A DNA stretch of 50,431 bases from Methanospirillum sp. (lineage in GTDB: Archaea > Halobacteriota > Methanomicrobia > Methanomicrobiales > Methanospirillaceae), in NCBI GenBank assembly GCA_012728895.1, contig JAAYEG010000060.1, positions 1 through 50,431 of the forward strand, in the 5' to 3' direction. The notes under the pieces were generated by a model. That model was not told the DNA's origin. It searched no databases and saw nothing but the letters and a program-made list of their open reading frames with translations. A program made the translations under genes and the position numbers. Shown in pieces: positions 33,100 to 42,476 of this stretch. Numbering within the stretch: position 1 is the stretch's first letter; the number at the start of each line of letters is the position of its first letter.

Positions 33100-34392
33100 G
33101 CCGGCTCCCCCCTTCTCCCACTTCAGCAGCTCCTGGACCACCGCGAGCGTCGATCCTCGGCGGATCTCCTCGCGGATCCGCTCCTCGGTCTCCCGGACCA
33201 TCACCGAGCGGCGCGCCACCTCGTACGCCCGCTCGCGCGGGACCACGACCACGCCGCTCTCGTCCCCGACGATCCAGTCCCCTGGCCTGACCGCCTGTCC
33301 AGCGCACCGGACCTCGGCGTTGATCTCGCCGAACCCCTTCGGCTCCCCCGCGTTCGGGCAGGTGGCGGTGCACCAGAGCGGGAAACCCATCCGGCGGATG
33401 TCGTCGACGTCCCGGGACGCGCCGTCGATCACGACACCGGCGAGCCCCCGGTTCTTTGCCGATAGGGTCGCGAGCTCGCCCCACGGCGCGACGTGCGTCC
33501 CCCCGTCGTTGTTGATCACCAGCACGTCCCCGGGGCGGGCCCGGTCGATCGCCTCGACGGGCTTGGCCCAGTCCCCGGCGAAGGTCTGGACCGTCACTGC
33601 GGGGCCGGCCATCCGGACGCCCGGTACGAGCGGGACCACGCCGACCATCGCGCCGGCCCGGTGCATCGCGTCGGTGACATTCGGCGCGGAGACCGTGGCG
33701 AAGAGGTCACGGATCTCGTCGTCGAGCGACCGCGACGCGCGCTCGGGGACCACCCCGGACGCGAGCGCCTCCTTCACCCGCCGCGCCTCGCCCTCCGGGT
33801 CGGCCGCCCGGACGATCGCGCCGCCGACGATCACCACGTCGGCCCCGAGGGCGGCGGCCTGGGCCGCCGTCCCGGCATCGAGCCCGCCTGCGACCGCGAG
33901 CGGGATGCCGACCGCGCTCCTGATCGAATCGACAAGTGCCACCGACGATCGGCCGAGCATCTGCTGGTCGATCCCGACGTGGCAGTTCAGGATGTCGATA
34001 CCGAGCTCGGCGAGCCGCTCCCCCCGCGCCACCGGGTCGGGGACGCCGATCAGGTCGGCCATGACCCGGACCCCGTAGAGCCGACCGGCCCGGACCGCCT
34101 CCTCGATCACCGTGTCGTCGGCGTCGGCGAGGACGCAGACCACCGTCGCTCCCGCCTTCGCTGCCATCTCGACCTCGAGCGCCCCCGTGTCCGCGACCTT
34201 CATGTCGGCGACGATCTCGCGCCCGGGAAACCGGGCGGCGAGGGCCCGTACCGCGGCCATCCCCTCGCTCTTGATCAGGGGCGTGCCCGCCTCGATCCAG
34301 TCTGCGCCCCCGGCGACCGCCTCCTCTGCGATGGCGAGCGCGCGGGGGAGATCGAGGAGGTCGAGCGCGACCTGGAGCAGCGGCGTACTCAT
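33082..34392 (-). CDS. Fused 3-hexulose-6-phosphate synthase and RraA-like protein
   Basis: A 436-residue fusion. Residues 1-210 are an OMP-decarboxylase-superfamily HPS: LLQVALDLLDLPRAL, EAGTPLIKSEG, DMKVADTG (catalytic DxKxxD) and VAGGLDAGT. About 215-436 are RraA-like: VTDAMHRAGAM, GDVLVINNDGG, ATLSAKNRGLAGVVIDGASRD and PGDWIVGDESGVVVVP. HPS links formaldehyde and ribulose-5-phosphate with hexulose-6-phosphate and in archaea supplies pentoses by the reverse reaction. RraA-like domains include aldolases and RNase E inhibitors; archaea lack the usual RNase E target, so an enzymatic role is likelier. This fusion is known in methanogens. Confidence 0.92.
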   Translation of the reverse strand: MSTPLLQVALDLLDLPRALAIAEEAVAGGADWIEAGTPLIKSEGMAAVRALAARFPGREIVADMKVADTGALEVEMAAKAGATVVCVLADADDTVIEEAVRAGRLYGVRVMADLIGVPDPVARGERLAELGIDILNCHVGIDQQMLGRSSVALVDSIRSAVGIPLAVAGGLDAGTAAQAAALGADVVIVGGAIVRAADPEGEARRVKEALASGVVPERASRSLDDEIRDLFATVSAPNVTDAMHRAGAMVGVVPLVPGVRMAGPAVTVQTFAGDWAKPVEAIDRARPGDVLVINNDGGTHVAPWGELATLSAKNRGLAGVVIDGASRDVDDIRRMGFPLWCTATCPNAGEPKGFGEINAEVRCAGQAVRPGDWIVGDESGVVVVPRERAYEVARRSVMVRETEERIREEIRRGSTLAVVQELLKWEKGGAGSGERR

Positions 34393-34552
34393 AACGGTAG
34401 GGGTGCGCATCCCCTTCCGATTAAGGTTCCCTGCCCCGAGCCTCTCCCGCCCTATCCTGTCAGGGTTTTTCCGTCGTTGGACCTCGGCTACGGCCTCCTC
34501 TTCGCGGCGCATTGTCCGAGAAAGGATAATACAAATACTATTATTGTCCAAA

Positions 34553-34565
34553 AAATATAAATAAA
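34553..34565 (+). promoter_or_regulatory. TATA box of FAS1 protein gene
   Basis: AAATATAAATAAA is centred about 27 nt upstream of ATG 34586, so the transcript is probably leaderless or nearly so. The preceding 60 nt are AT-rich. Confidence 0.55.
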
Positions 34566-34585
34566 GGCCCCGGTGATTAGCACCC

Positions 34586-35242
34586 ATGGAACCAAAGAGA
34601 CTGGTCAGCGCCCTGCTCGTATGCGTCCTGTTCGGAGTGGCGTGCGCCGGGGTCGCCCAGGGAGTGACCACGACGGCCGGCAATGAGACGCCCAGCCTGA
34701 CGATCGTCCAGATCGCCCAGGCCGACCCTGACTTCTCGACGCTCGTGACCGCCCTGCAGGCGGCCGGCCTCGTCGAGACGCTGAGCGGGGCGGGACCGTT
34801 CACGGTCTTCGCCCCGACGAACGAGGCGTTCGAGGCACTGCCTCCCGGAACGCTGGACGCCCTGCTCGGCAACAAGACGGAACTGACCAGGGTTCTCACC
34901 CACCATGTTGCGCCCGGGAGCTACCTGGCCACGCAGGTGATCGCCCTGTCGTCGCTCCAGACAGTGCAGGGAGACCCGCTCGAGGTGGCCGTCCTGTCCG
35001 GGGGCGGCGTACGGGTCGGGGAGGCGAATATCGTCGAGACTGACATCCGGGCGAGCAACGGCGTGATCCACGTGATCGACGCGGTCCTGCTCCCGGCGGC
35101 CGCGACCGCCACGCCCACCCCGACGGCCACCACCGCCGCGACGACCTCCAGCCCTTCGCCGTCCGGGTTCGACGTCCTGCCAATCGCGGTCACCGCCCTC
35201 GTCGGGCTCGCGTTCCTGGTGGGGACTCGCGGGCACCGGTGA
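34586..35242 (+). CDS. Membrane-anchored FAS1 (fasciclin) domain protein
   Basis: A 218-residue surface protein: a signal peptide to about residue 26, one FAS1 domain (about 38-172) with TVFAPTNEAFEALPPGTLD and the closing motif NGVIHVIDAVLLP, then a Thr/Ala/Pro linker and a C-terminal membrane helix ending GTRGHR. FAS1 domains mediate adhesion. It resembles the FAS1 parts of the two larger surface proteins in this window, so they form a family. Confidence 0.92.
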   Translation: MEPKRLVSALLVCVLFGVACAGVAQGVTTTAGNETPSLTIVQIAQADPDFSTLVTALQAAGLVETLSGAGPFTVFAPTNEAFEALPPGTLDALLGNKTELTRVLTHHVAPGSYLATQVIALSSLQTVQGDPLEVAVLSGGGVRVGEANIVETDIRASNGVIHVIDAVLLPAAATATPTPTATTAATTSSPSPSGFDVLPIAVTALVGLAFLVGTRGHR

Positions 35243-35244
35243 TG

Positions 35245-35255
35245 CCCCTTTTTTT
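35245..35255 (+). terminator. C-rich plus T-run terminator after the FAS1 gene
   Basis: CCCCTTTTTTT follows the stop by two bases, the same layout as after several other genes here. Confidence 0.5.
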
Positions 35256-35369
35256 CAAGCTCCGATACACCCCCGCCGGGCAACCAGTCCCGGGCGCACC
35301 CCGGCGACCAAGTCCCCCCTCCCGGCAGGGGATGATTAAAGAGCCGTCCCCTCCTACCTTCGAGGAACA

Positions 35370-36386
35370 ATGGATCTCCTCACGGGGGCCCTCATCGTCG
35401 TCGGCCTCGTGGTCTTTGAGACGATCAGCAGCATCGACAACGCGATCATCAACGCCGACGTCCTGGCGACGATGGGCCAGCGGGCCCGCCGATGGTTCCT
35501 GATCTGGGGCCTGCTCTTCGCTGTCTTCGTCATCCGTGGGGTGCTCCCGTGGCTGATCGTCTGGATTGCGACGCCGGGCCTGGGTCCGATCGAGGCTCTG
35601 ACCGCCACGTTCTCCGAGGACCCGCGCGTGATCGCGGCGATCGAGGAGTCCGCGCCGATCATGCTGACCGGGGGGGGGACGTTCCTGGTCTTCCTCTTCC
35701 TCCACTGGCTCTTCCTGGAGCCGAAACATTTCGGGCTGCGCGGGGAGCGGATCATCATCCGGAAGGGGATCTGGTTCTACGCCGTCGCCTCGATCGTCCT
35801 GCTGGTGATCGTCTGGATCTGCATCCAGACCAACCCGATGATGGCCTTCGCGGCAGTGGTCGGCTCGACCGGGTTCTTCATCGTCTCGGGCTTTCGGACG
35901 AACGCGGAGCAGGCAGAGCAGCAGCTCGTCGAGGGGAAGACATCGCTCTCGGACTGGTCCAAGATCCTCTACCTCGAGATCATTGACGCGACCTTCTCGA
36001 TCGACGGGGTGATCGGCGCGTTCGCTTTCACGCTCTCGGTCCCGCTCATCCTGCTCGGAAACGGGATCGGCGCGTTCGTGGTCCGGGAGGTGACGATCCG
36101 GCACGTGGACCAGGTCAAGAAGTACCCGTTCCTCAAGAACGGAGCGATGTACTCGATAGCGTTCCTCGGTATGATCATGCTCATGGACGGCTTCGGTTTC
36201 CACATCCCGCCCTGGGTCTCGCCTATCTTCACGATCTCGATCGTCGTCTTCTTCCTGGTCAGGTCGATCCGGTACAACGGCATGGCGCAGGTGAACGACC
36301 CCGCCGCGGCTTTCCCGGACCTCTTCTCGATCGCCGATGAACCGAGCCCGGAGAACGGCCTGATCCCAGATCGGAACGATAAATAA
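35370..36386 (+). CDS. TerC-like / DUF475 integral membrane protein
   Basis: A 338-residue membrane protein with about eight hydrophobic helices. Acidic intramembrane motifs VFETISSIDNAIINADV and LEIIDATFSIDGVIGAFAF are the two halves typical of the TerC superfamily and may bind a divalent metal. Related proteins export manganese or are tied to tellurite resistance. GATTAAAG near 35334 is a possible TATA box and GAGGA precedes ATG 35370. It sits between two FAS1 protein genes without obvious functional link. Confidence 0.85.
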   Translation: MDLLTGALIVVGLVVFETISSIDNAIINADVLATMGQRARRWFLIWGLLFAVFVIRGVLPWLIVWIATPGLGPIEALTATFSEDPRVIAAIEESAPIMLTGGGTFLVFLFLHWLFLEPKHFGLRGERIIIRKGIWFYAVASIVLLVIVWICIQTNPMMAFAAVVGSTGFFIVSGFRTNAEQAEQQLVEGKTSLSDWSKILYLEIIDATFSIDGVIGAFAFTLSVPLILLGNGIGAFVVREVTIRHVDQVKKYPFLKNGAMYSIAFLGMIMLMDGFGFHIPPWVSPIFTISIVVFFLVRSIRYNGMAQVNDPAAAFPDLFSIADEPSPENGLIPDRNDK

Positions 36387-36410
36387 TCGCTCCGGTCTAC
36401 CAATCGAGCA

Positions 36411-36421
36411 ATTTATAAATA
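36411..36421 (+). promoter_or_regulatory. TATA box of the cohesin-FAS1 protein gene
   Basis: ATTTATAAATA lies about 29 nt upstream of ATG 36445 at the distance expected for a transcript starting almost at the start codon. Confidence 0.55.
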
Positions 36422-36444
36422 CGCACCAGCCGATTATTGAGAGC

Positions 36445-37905
36445 ATGCATCGGTTGACTGTGGTGCTAACCTCGCTCCTCCTTGCCCTCTGTGCAGCACC
36501 GCTCGCGGGAGCGGTGGGAGTGGGGACCTTCTCGGTCCAGCAGACGACGCCCGGCGTCGGTGTGAACCAGTTCGTCGTCGGGACTCTCTACATGGACAAC
36601 ACCTGGGAGCCGCTCGCCGACGATGTATACCTCTACGTCACGTGGGACCCGGCCGTGATCCAGTTCATCAGCGCCGACTGGCGGCTCGGGAACACGAAGC
36701 AGGCCACCCTGAACAGCCCCGGGGAGCTCTACCTCCAGTTCGCGGACTTCGCAAACAAGTTCCCGAACGGCAACACCCCTGTCGCCGATATCAACTTCCG
36801 GGCGGTCGGAGAGGGGACGACAAGCGTTGAGGTCCGGATCGACCACGTCCGCTCGCACGAGGGGACCACCTTCGTCGACCACTCCCAGTCCACGATCGCG
36901 TCCCCCGGGACGATCACCGTGGGTGCGGGAGGCGGCGGGGTCACGACCGTGCCGACCGTGCCGACCGTTCCGGTAACCACGGTCTCCGTGCTCCCGACCC
37001 TGACGGTGCCGACCTACGGCACGGAGCCGCCAGTGCAGACCCCGACAACCGCCCCGGTCGTGACCGGCGGTGCGACCGGGCTCCCGACCCCTATCTCGAC
37101 CGGCACGATCCCGCCCCTGACACGCTTCCCGACGGGGGACGCCACCTTGGTCACGACCCTGCCCACGAGTGTTCCGGATGGCGGATCCTACCCCGTCCAG
37201 GGTTCGTCAGGCATCGAGGGGTATACCGGGTTCCTGACCGAAACCCCGACGGTGAACGAGACCTCGACGGTGAACGAGACCCCGGCACCCACGATGAACG
37301 CGACCCCTGTCCCTACCCCGACCGAGGACCTGACCGCGGGGCCATCGATCACCCAGCTCATCTCGGTGAATCCCGACCTGTCGACCTTCGTCAGCGCTGT
37401 GCAGACGGCAGGACTCCTGGAGATTCTTAACGGGACCGGGCCGTTCACGGTCTTCGCCCCCTCTAACGCGGCATTCGATGTCCTGCCCCCGGGGGCCCTA
37501 GAGGGGCTGCGCCTCGACGAGCGGCAGCTCACCTCGGTCCTGACCCACCACCTCGCCACCGGCCGCTACACGCTCGATGACATCGCGGGCATGCCCTCGA
37601 TCGCCACCGTCGGGGGCAACGTCCTCGAGGTGAACGCGACCGGCGGGATCCTGTTCATCGACGGTGCGAAGGTGACGCAGGGCGACGTTCATGCCTCCAA
37701 CGGCGTGATCCACGTGGTCGATGCGGTCCTGCTCCCGCCGGCGGCGAACGTCACCCTTCCACCGACCACCCCCCCGATGACCGGGACCAGCGTTCCAGCC
37801 ACCATGCCGGTGAACACCACTGCAACCCAGGCCGGCATCGACGCACTCCCGCTCGCTGCGGCGTCCCTCGCCGCGCTCACCCTGCTCGCGGCCCGGCGGC
37901 GCTGA
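36445..37905 (+). CDS. Anchored surface protein with cohesin-like and FAS1 domains
   Basis: A 486-residue protein. Residues 1-23 are a signal peptide. About 25-160 resemble a cohesin-type beta-sandwich (VYLYVTWDPAVIQFISADW, VADINFRAVGEGTTSV). Next is a long Thr/Pro/Val linker (about 165-305) with VPTVPTVPV and repeated TVNET units. A FAS1 domain (about 308-440) carries TVFAPSNAAFDVLPPG and NGVIHVVDAVLLP. A final hydrophobic helix ends AARRR. Cohesin-like domains bind dockerin-like partners, so it may organise other surface proteins. No dockerin is seen in this window. Confidence 0.88.
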   Translation: MHRLTVVLTSLLLALCAAPLAGAVGVGTFSVQQTTPGVGVNQFVVGTLYMDNTWEPLADDVYLYVTWDPAVIQFISADWRLGNTKQATLNSPGELYLQFADFANKFPNGNTPVADINFRAVGEGTTSVEVRIDHVRSHEGTTFVDHSQSTIASPGTITVGAGGGGVTTVPTVPTVPVTTVSVLPTLTVPTYGTEPPVQTPTTAPVVTGGATGLPTPISTGTIPPLTRFPTGDATLVTTLPTSVPDGGSYPVQGSSGIEGYTGFLTETPTVNETSTVNETPAPTMNATPVPTPTEDLTAGPSITQLISVNPDLSTFVSAVQTAGLLEILNGTGPFTVFAPSNAAFDVLPPGALEGLRLDERQLTSVLTHHLATGRYTLDDIAGMPSIATVGGNVLEVNATGGILFIDGAKVTQGDVHASNGVIHVVDAVLLPPAANVTLPPTTPPMTGTSVPATMPVNTTATQAGIDALPLAAASLAALTLLAARRR

Positions 37906-38390
37906 GCTCCCGCTCCTTTCTTCGCCCAGGGTCACCCCCCGGATCGCGGGCACCTCCTCGCCCCCCCTGCTGCGGCCGCCCGGTAAGCCCGGGACGCGGG
38001 GGGATCCCAGCCGGCGCATCCACCCATCGCCCTCCCACCGCAGGAGTCCGACCTGCAGATGACGGCATCGGGATGGTTCCCCTGAGGTCGCCGTGCGGTC
38101 CTCGAAGCCGGGCGCATCCCCCTCGAGGGCGACATGGCTGTAGAGGTACCCCGGGGGTGTTCCTCTCGATCGCCCCGCTGCCAGCGGTCCCGATCAGGAA
38201 CCCGGCGCTCCTCCGGAGACGGGTCGTCCACGGCTCCACCCGTCACCGTCCCTGTTATCCGTCTATCATCCCGGAGTACCGCGAACCGACGCCTCTCCCT
38301 CCCGCGGTATTATAATCGTTCGGACTGAACCTTATACGGCATTTCGGCGCCTGTATGGCGGTGTGCGTGCACAGGAGCGACAGACCAGGC
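37906..38390. other. GC-rich intergenic region before lysS
   Basis: No convincing gene is seen in 485 nt. A perfect 7-bp inverted repeat TACCGCG (38277-38283)/CGCGGTA (38303-38309) lies just before GTATTATAATCG, a possible TATA box for lysS; CCTTATACGG at about 38330 is another candidate. The open frames here are Arg/Pro-rich and look accidental. Confidence 0.5.
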
Positions 38391-39908
38391 ATGATTCAGC
38401 AGAACGAGAACGGCCCCTTCGACCCGGGCCGGATCGAGAAGGCCGAGACCCTGCTCACCAGGGGGACGGCCTGTTACCCCTACACCTTCGACCGGACGGA
38501 GACCGTGGCCAGCGCGAGAGCGCGCTTCGACGGGATCGGCCACGATCCGTCCGCCGAGCGCCTCCGGCTCGCAGGCAGGCTGTACACGATCCGGAACCAC
38601 GGCCGGACGGTTTTTGCCGACCTCGGGGACGAGACCGGGCGTATCCAGCTCTATCTTCGGAAGATGGACCTCGGCGACGAAACCTTCGCCCTGTTCGTCG
38701 ATCTCGTGGACCGGGGCGATTTCGTCGGGGTCGAGGGGCGACCGTTCCGGACCAAGGTCGGGGAGCTCTCGCTCTGGGTCGACGAGATCGTCGTTCTCTG
38801 CAAGGCGCTGATCGATCTTCCCGAAAAGTTCCACGGTCTCAAGGATACCGAGAAGCGTTACCGGCAGCGGTACCTCGACCTCGCCATGAACGAGCAGGTC
38901 CGCGAGACCTTCCGGACGCGGAGCCTGGTCATCTCGGGGGTGCGGACCTACCTCTCTGACCGGGGCTTCCTGGAGTTCGAGACGCCCACGCTCCAGCCGG
39001 TCTACGGCGGGGCGAATGCCCGCCCGTTCACCACCCTCCACCACTACCTGGACCAGACTCTCTTCCTCCGGATAGCCCCCGAGCTCTACCTGAAGCGGCT
39101 CGTGGTCGGCGGGTTCGAGAGGGTCTTCGAGATCTCCAAGAACTTCCGGAACGAGGACATCGATTCGAGCCACAACCCCGAGTTCACGATGGTCGAGGCC
39201 TACGAGGCCTACCGGGACTACAACGGCATGATGGATCTCACCGAGGACCTTATCTCGACCCTCGTGCGCGAGGTCCACGGCTCCACCACGCTCGAGTTCG
39301 GCGGGAAGACCCTGGAGTTCGCCGCCCCCTGGCGGCGGATGACCATGGAGGAGGCGGTCCGGGAGCACGCAGGGATCGATACCCTCTCCCTCCCCCTCGA
39401 CGACCTCGCCCGGATCGCCGACGAGCGCGGGATCCCGGGCCGGGAGAAGGCGACAACCCCCCGCGAGCACCTGGTTCTTTTCTTCGAGGCCCTCGTCGAG
39501 GACCGGCTAATCCAGCCGACCTTCGTCCACGACTTCCCCATCGAGAACTCGCCGCTCGCCAAGCGCCACCGGGAGAAGGAGGGGTTCACCGAGCGGTTCG
39601 AGCTCTTCATCGACGGGATGGAGATCGCGAACGGTTTTTCGGAGCTGAACGACCCCCGGGACCAGCTCGATCGGCTCAGGGCACAGGACCGCCGGCGCCT
39701 GGAAGGAGACCTGGAGGCCCAGATGGTCGACATGGACTTCATCACGGCCCTCGGGCTCGGGATGCCGCCGACCGGCGGGGTCGGGATCGGGCTCGACCGG
39801 CTCGTCATGCTGCTGACCGGGCACACCTCGATCAAGGAGGTGATCCTCTTCCCGCAGATGAAGCCCCTCCGCGGGACAGGAACCCCGGGCACGGCGCCCG
39901 GGGAGTGA
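38391..39908 (+). CDS. lysS: Lysyl-tRNA synthetase, class II
   Basis: A 505-residue class II LysRS. An N-terminal OB-fold anticodon-binding domain (about 60-160: GRLYTIRNHGRTVFADLGD) is followed by class II motif 2 FRNEDIDSSHNPEFTMVE and motif 3 GVGIGLDRLVML. It charges tRNA-Lys. Many methanogens use the unrelated class I LysRS, so the bacterial-type enzyme here is notable. ATG 38391 gives the standard N-terminus; the frame is open to 38355 but unlike the family there. It has no operon partners. Confidence 0.93.
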   Translation: MIQQNENGPFDPGRIEKAETLLTRGTACYPYTFDRTETVASARARFDGIGHDPSAERLRLAGRLYTIRNHGRTVFADLGDETGRIQLYLRKMDLGDETFALFVDLVDRGDFVGVEGRPFRTKVGELSLWVDEIVVLCKALIDLPEKFHGLKDTEKRYRQRYLDLAMNEQVRETFRTRSLVISGVRTYLSDRGFLEFETPTLQPVYGGANARPFTTLHHYLDQTLFLRIAPELYLKRLVVGGFERVFEISKNFRNEDIDSSHNPEFTMVEAYEAYRDYNGMMDLTEDLISTLVREVHGSTTLEFGGKTLEFAAPWRRMTMEEAVREHAGIDTLSLPLDDLARIADERGIPGREKATTPREHLVLFFEALVEDRLIQPTFVHDFPIENSPLAKRHREKEGFTERFELFIDGMEIANGFSELNDPRDQLDRLRAQDRRRLEGDLEAQMVDMDFITALGLGMPPTGGVGIGLDRLVMLLTGHTSIKEVILFPQMKPLRGTGTPGTAPGE

Positions 39909-40029
39909 GAGGGCACCGGCGCGGGAGGTCGCCGTCCTGCTTCCCCGATCGTTCGTTTCCAACCGGATTGTTTATCCCTCCTGTTGCCAAGACTACATCG
40001 GCCTGCAGGCCAACGACAGGTGACCCGTC

Positions 40030-40650
40030 ATGGAGAAAACCACGTCCTACTCACTGCCGCCGCTGCCGTACGGCTACGGCGATCTCGCCCCCTCGATCTC
40101 GGAGGAGCAGCTCCGGCTCCACCACGACAAGCACCACAACGCCTACGTGGTCGGCGCGAACGTGATTCTGGAGAAGCTCGACGCCGCCCGGGCGGGTGGA
40201 ACGGACCTCGATCTGAAGGCGACCCTGAAGGAGTTCTCGTTCCACGTCGGCGGCCATACGCTCCACGCGATCTTCTGGAAGAACCTGGCCCCGGCGGGAC
40301 GGGGTGGCGGGGGCACGCCCTCGGGGGAGCTCGGAGAGGCGATAAACGCCGAGTTCGGCTCGTTCGAGCGGTTCAAGAAGGAGTTCTCTGCTGCCGCTTC
40401 AAGCACCGAGGGCTCGGGCTGGGCGGCTCTCTCTCTCTGCCGGATGACGGGGCGTCCGATCATCATGCAGATCGAGAAGCATAACGTCAACGTCTATCCC
40501 GCCTGCGCGATCCTCATGGTTCTCGACGTATGGGAGCACGCCTACTACCTGGACTACAAGAACGACCGGGCGAAGTACGTCGAGAACTTCTGGCAGATCG
40601 TGAACTGGGAAGCGATCGCGAAGCGCTACGAGTTCGCCCGCGGCACCTAA
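40030..40650 (+). CDS. sod: Iron/manganese superoxide dismutase
   Basis: A 206-residue Fe/Mn superoxide dismutase. Metal ligands are H31 ([11 protein letters not shown]), H79 (HTLHAIFW), D166 and H170 ([13 protein letters not shown]). It turns superoxide into peroxide and oxygen, useful to an oxygen-sensitive methanogen. A TATA-like TTGTTTATCC at about 39968 precedes it. Fe versus Mn preference cannot be decided by eye. Confidence 0.95.
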   Translation: MEKTTSYSLPPLPYGYGDLAPSISEEQLRLHHDKHHNAYVVGANVILEKLDAARAGGTDLDLKATLKEFSFHVGGHTLHAIFWKNLAPAGRGGGGTPSGELGEAINAEFGSFERFKKEFSAAASSTEGSGWAALSLCRMTGRPIIMQIEKHNVNVYPACAILMVLDVWEHAYYLDYKNDRAKYVENFWQIVNWEAIAKRYEFARGT

Positions 40651-40663
40651 CCCCCTCTTTTTT
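40651..40663 (+). terminator. C-rich plus T-run terminator after sod
   Basis: CCCCCTCTTTTTT right after the stop, the same motif as after ftsZ. Confidence 0.5.
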
Positions 40664-40695
40664 CCCGGGCGTTGCCCGGTCCGGCAAGGTCCCGG

Positions 40696-41406
40696 TCAGT
40701 CCCGTTGCATCGCCCGTGCCCTGAGCTCGGGAGGCATCAGTTCGATCGCGTACCGGAGCGTGGTCCGGGGCATGACGCCACGACGGGCGAGAACGAAGGC
40801 GAAGACCTCCTCGCGGTGGCAACGGCTCGTCTCCTTGAGGAGCCAGCCGCAGCCTTTCCGTACCATGTCGTCGGGATCACGGTGGAGAAGGTCCGCGATC
40901 GCGATGGCGTCTTCCAGGAATTCTCCCCGCTTGGCGGGGACCACGAGAGAGACGGCAGCGGCCCGGCGCACCCATCGGTTCGGCGATGCCGTCCAGTCCC
41001 TCAACAGGCCGGCCGTCCAGGGGAACCGGGCGACCAGGTCGCCGACCGCGTGGTTGCAGAGGGTGTCGCAGGCGGCCCAGTTCGTGATGTACCGGTCGAC
41101 CCAGTCCCGCAGGAGAAAGAAGTGGTCAGGTCCGAGCTGCGGGACGAGCCGGACGGCCCAGTCGGCCGCGATGATTGCCTCCTCGAGGTACCCCGTCGCG
41201 AGGAGCGTCTCGCAAGACGAGAGGGCCCGGTCGCTCTCGAGTTCCCGGACATCGTGCCAGTGTCTCCGCGCGATCCCCCGAACGGCAGCGGTCTTCACCC
41301 CGTGCGTCATCACCGGCTCCCGGAAGAAGCGCGCTGCGCTCTCTCTCGTCGCGTCATCCGATCGCTCCAACAGGTCCCCGCGCACCCGGTCCAGGATCCC
41401 TTCCAT
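40696..41406 (-). CDS. DNA alkylation repair protein, AlkD-like HEAT repeat
   Basis: A 236-residue all-helical protein of the AlkD family: FFREPVMTHGVKTAAVRGIAR near the start, WVDRYITNWAACDTLCNHAVG in the middle (the DNA-binding Trp/Asp region), and SPNRWVRRAAAVSLVVPAKRG. AlkD enzymes remove positively charged alkylated bases, though many homologues are uncharacterised. ATG 41406 is chosen because the family begins there; the open frame to 41508 is unlike it. It is convergent with sod. Confidence 0.85.
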   Translation of the reverse strand: MEGILDRVRGDLLERSDDATRESAARFFREPVMTHGVKTAAVRGIARRHWHDVRELESDRALSSCETLLATGYLEEAIIAADWAVRLVPQLGPDHFFLLRDWVDRYITNWAACDTLCNHAVGDLVARFPWTAGLLRDWTASPNRWVRRAAAVSLVVPAKRGEFLEDAIAIADLLHRDPDDMVRKGCGWLLKETSRCHREEVFAFVLARRGVMPRTTLRYAIELMPPELRARAMQRD

Positions 41407-41591
41407 GTTCTCATCGTGTATCCCGGCTGCAGATAAGGAGCACGGCGCGACGCAAGAGACGTCCCCCCGACGCACCTGGAGGGTCCGCCATCGGCGCGGG
41501 GACGGCAATGCTCCCGTAAGCGAAGGTATTTCACGGCGTGGCCCGGAGATCCATTTCCGGCAGTTGCTGCACCGGAGGTTTCACCAGCACC

Positions 41592-42398
41592 ATGCACGAC
41601 CCGTACCCGTTCCTGGTCACCGTGCCGCACGGCGGGCTCCTGGTTCCCGGCGAGATTGCGGATATGCTCGCGCTCGGCCCCGCCGACCTCGCCCGGCTCT
41701 CCGACCCGGCGACCGGACTCCTTTACGACTTCGGGGGTCGGGTCGCGGCCAGGCTCGAGGCCCGGATCTCGCGCGTGGCCGTGGACGTCAACCGGCCCCC
41801 GTATCACCTGCCCCCACTCCATCCCGACGGCGCGATCAAGTCCCGGACGCCGGACCGCCGCGCGGTCTACCGGGGCGGGGGCTTCCCGCCGATCGAGGTG
41901 GTCCACGGATTGATGCTCCGCCACTACTTCCCGTTCCACGAAGCCGTCGACCGGCTCCTCGACGAGAACGGGGTCCGCTGCGCCTTCGACTGCCACAGCA
42001 TGGAGCCGTTCGGCCCGCCCCTCGCGAAGGACGCGGGGCGGCGCCGCCCGCTCGTCTGCCTGGGCAACCACGGCGACGCGAACGGCGAACCCCGCCGGGG
42101 ACGCCTCGCCACCTGCCCGCCGCGGTGGATGCGGATCCTCGCGACACATTTCCAGGCGGCGTTCCCCGAGGGAGAGGTCGCGGTCAACCGGCCCTTCCCC
42201 GGCGGGTTCACATCGATGGCCCACTACTGGCACCGCGGGATTCCCTGGGTGCAGATCGAGCTGAACCGGGGCCTCTACGAAAGCCCGGACGGCGCGGTCG
42301 ACGGGGAAGCCGTCGCGGAGCTCCGAGAGCGGTGCCGGTCCGTGCTCGCCGCGTTCTGGGAGGACACCGGGTCCGGCGAACCGGGCCGAACCGCGTGA
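41592..42398 (+). CDS. N-formylglutamate amidohydrolase family protein
   Basis: A 268-residue zinc hydrolase of the N-formylglutamate amidohydrolase fold: VTVPHGGLLVP near the start (metal His), AVDVNRPP, FDCHSMEPFGPP (metal His) and IELNRGLYESPDG near the end. It normally releases formate from N-formylglutamate in histidine breakdown, but no hut genes are present, so another N-formyl or N-acyl amide may be the substrate. ATG 41592 gives the conserved N-terminus; the open frame starts at 41538. Confidence 0.82.
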   Translation: MHDPYPFLVTVPHGGLLVPGEIADMLALGPADLARLSDPATGLLYDFGGRVAARLEARISRVAVDVNRPPYHLPPLHPDGAIKSRTPDRRAVYRGGGFPPIEVVHGLMLRHYFPFHEAVDRLLDENGVRCAFDCHSMEPFGPPLAKDAGRRRPLVCLGNHGDANGEPRRGRLATCPPRWMRILATHFQAAFPEGEVAVNRPFPGGFTSMAHYWHRGIPWVQIELNRGLYESPDGAVDGEAVAELRERCRSVLAAFWEDTGSGEPGRTA

Positions 42399-42476
42399 CG
42401 GGCTGCGCCGCAACATTGATACCATCCCGGCGGCACCTCGTTCCCTGCTGATGCGGGCGCGCACCGGCATGCCGCC

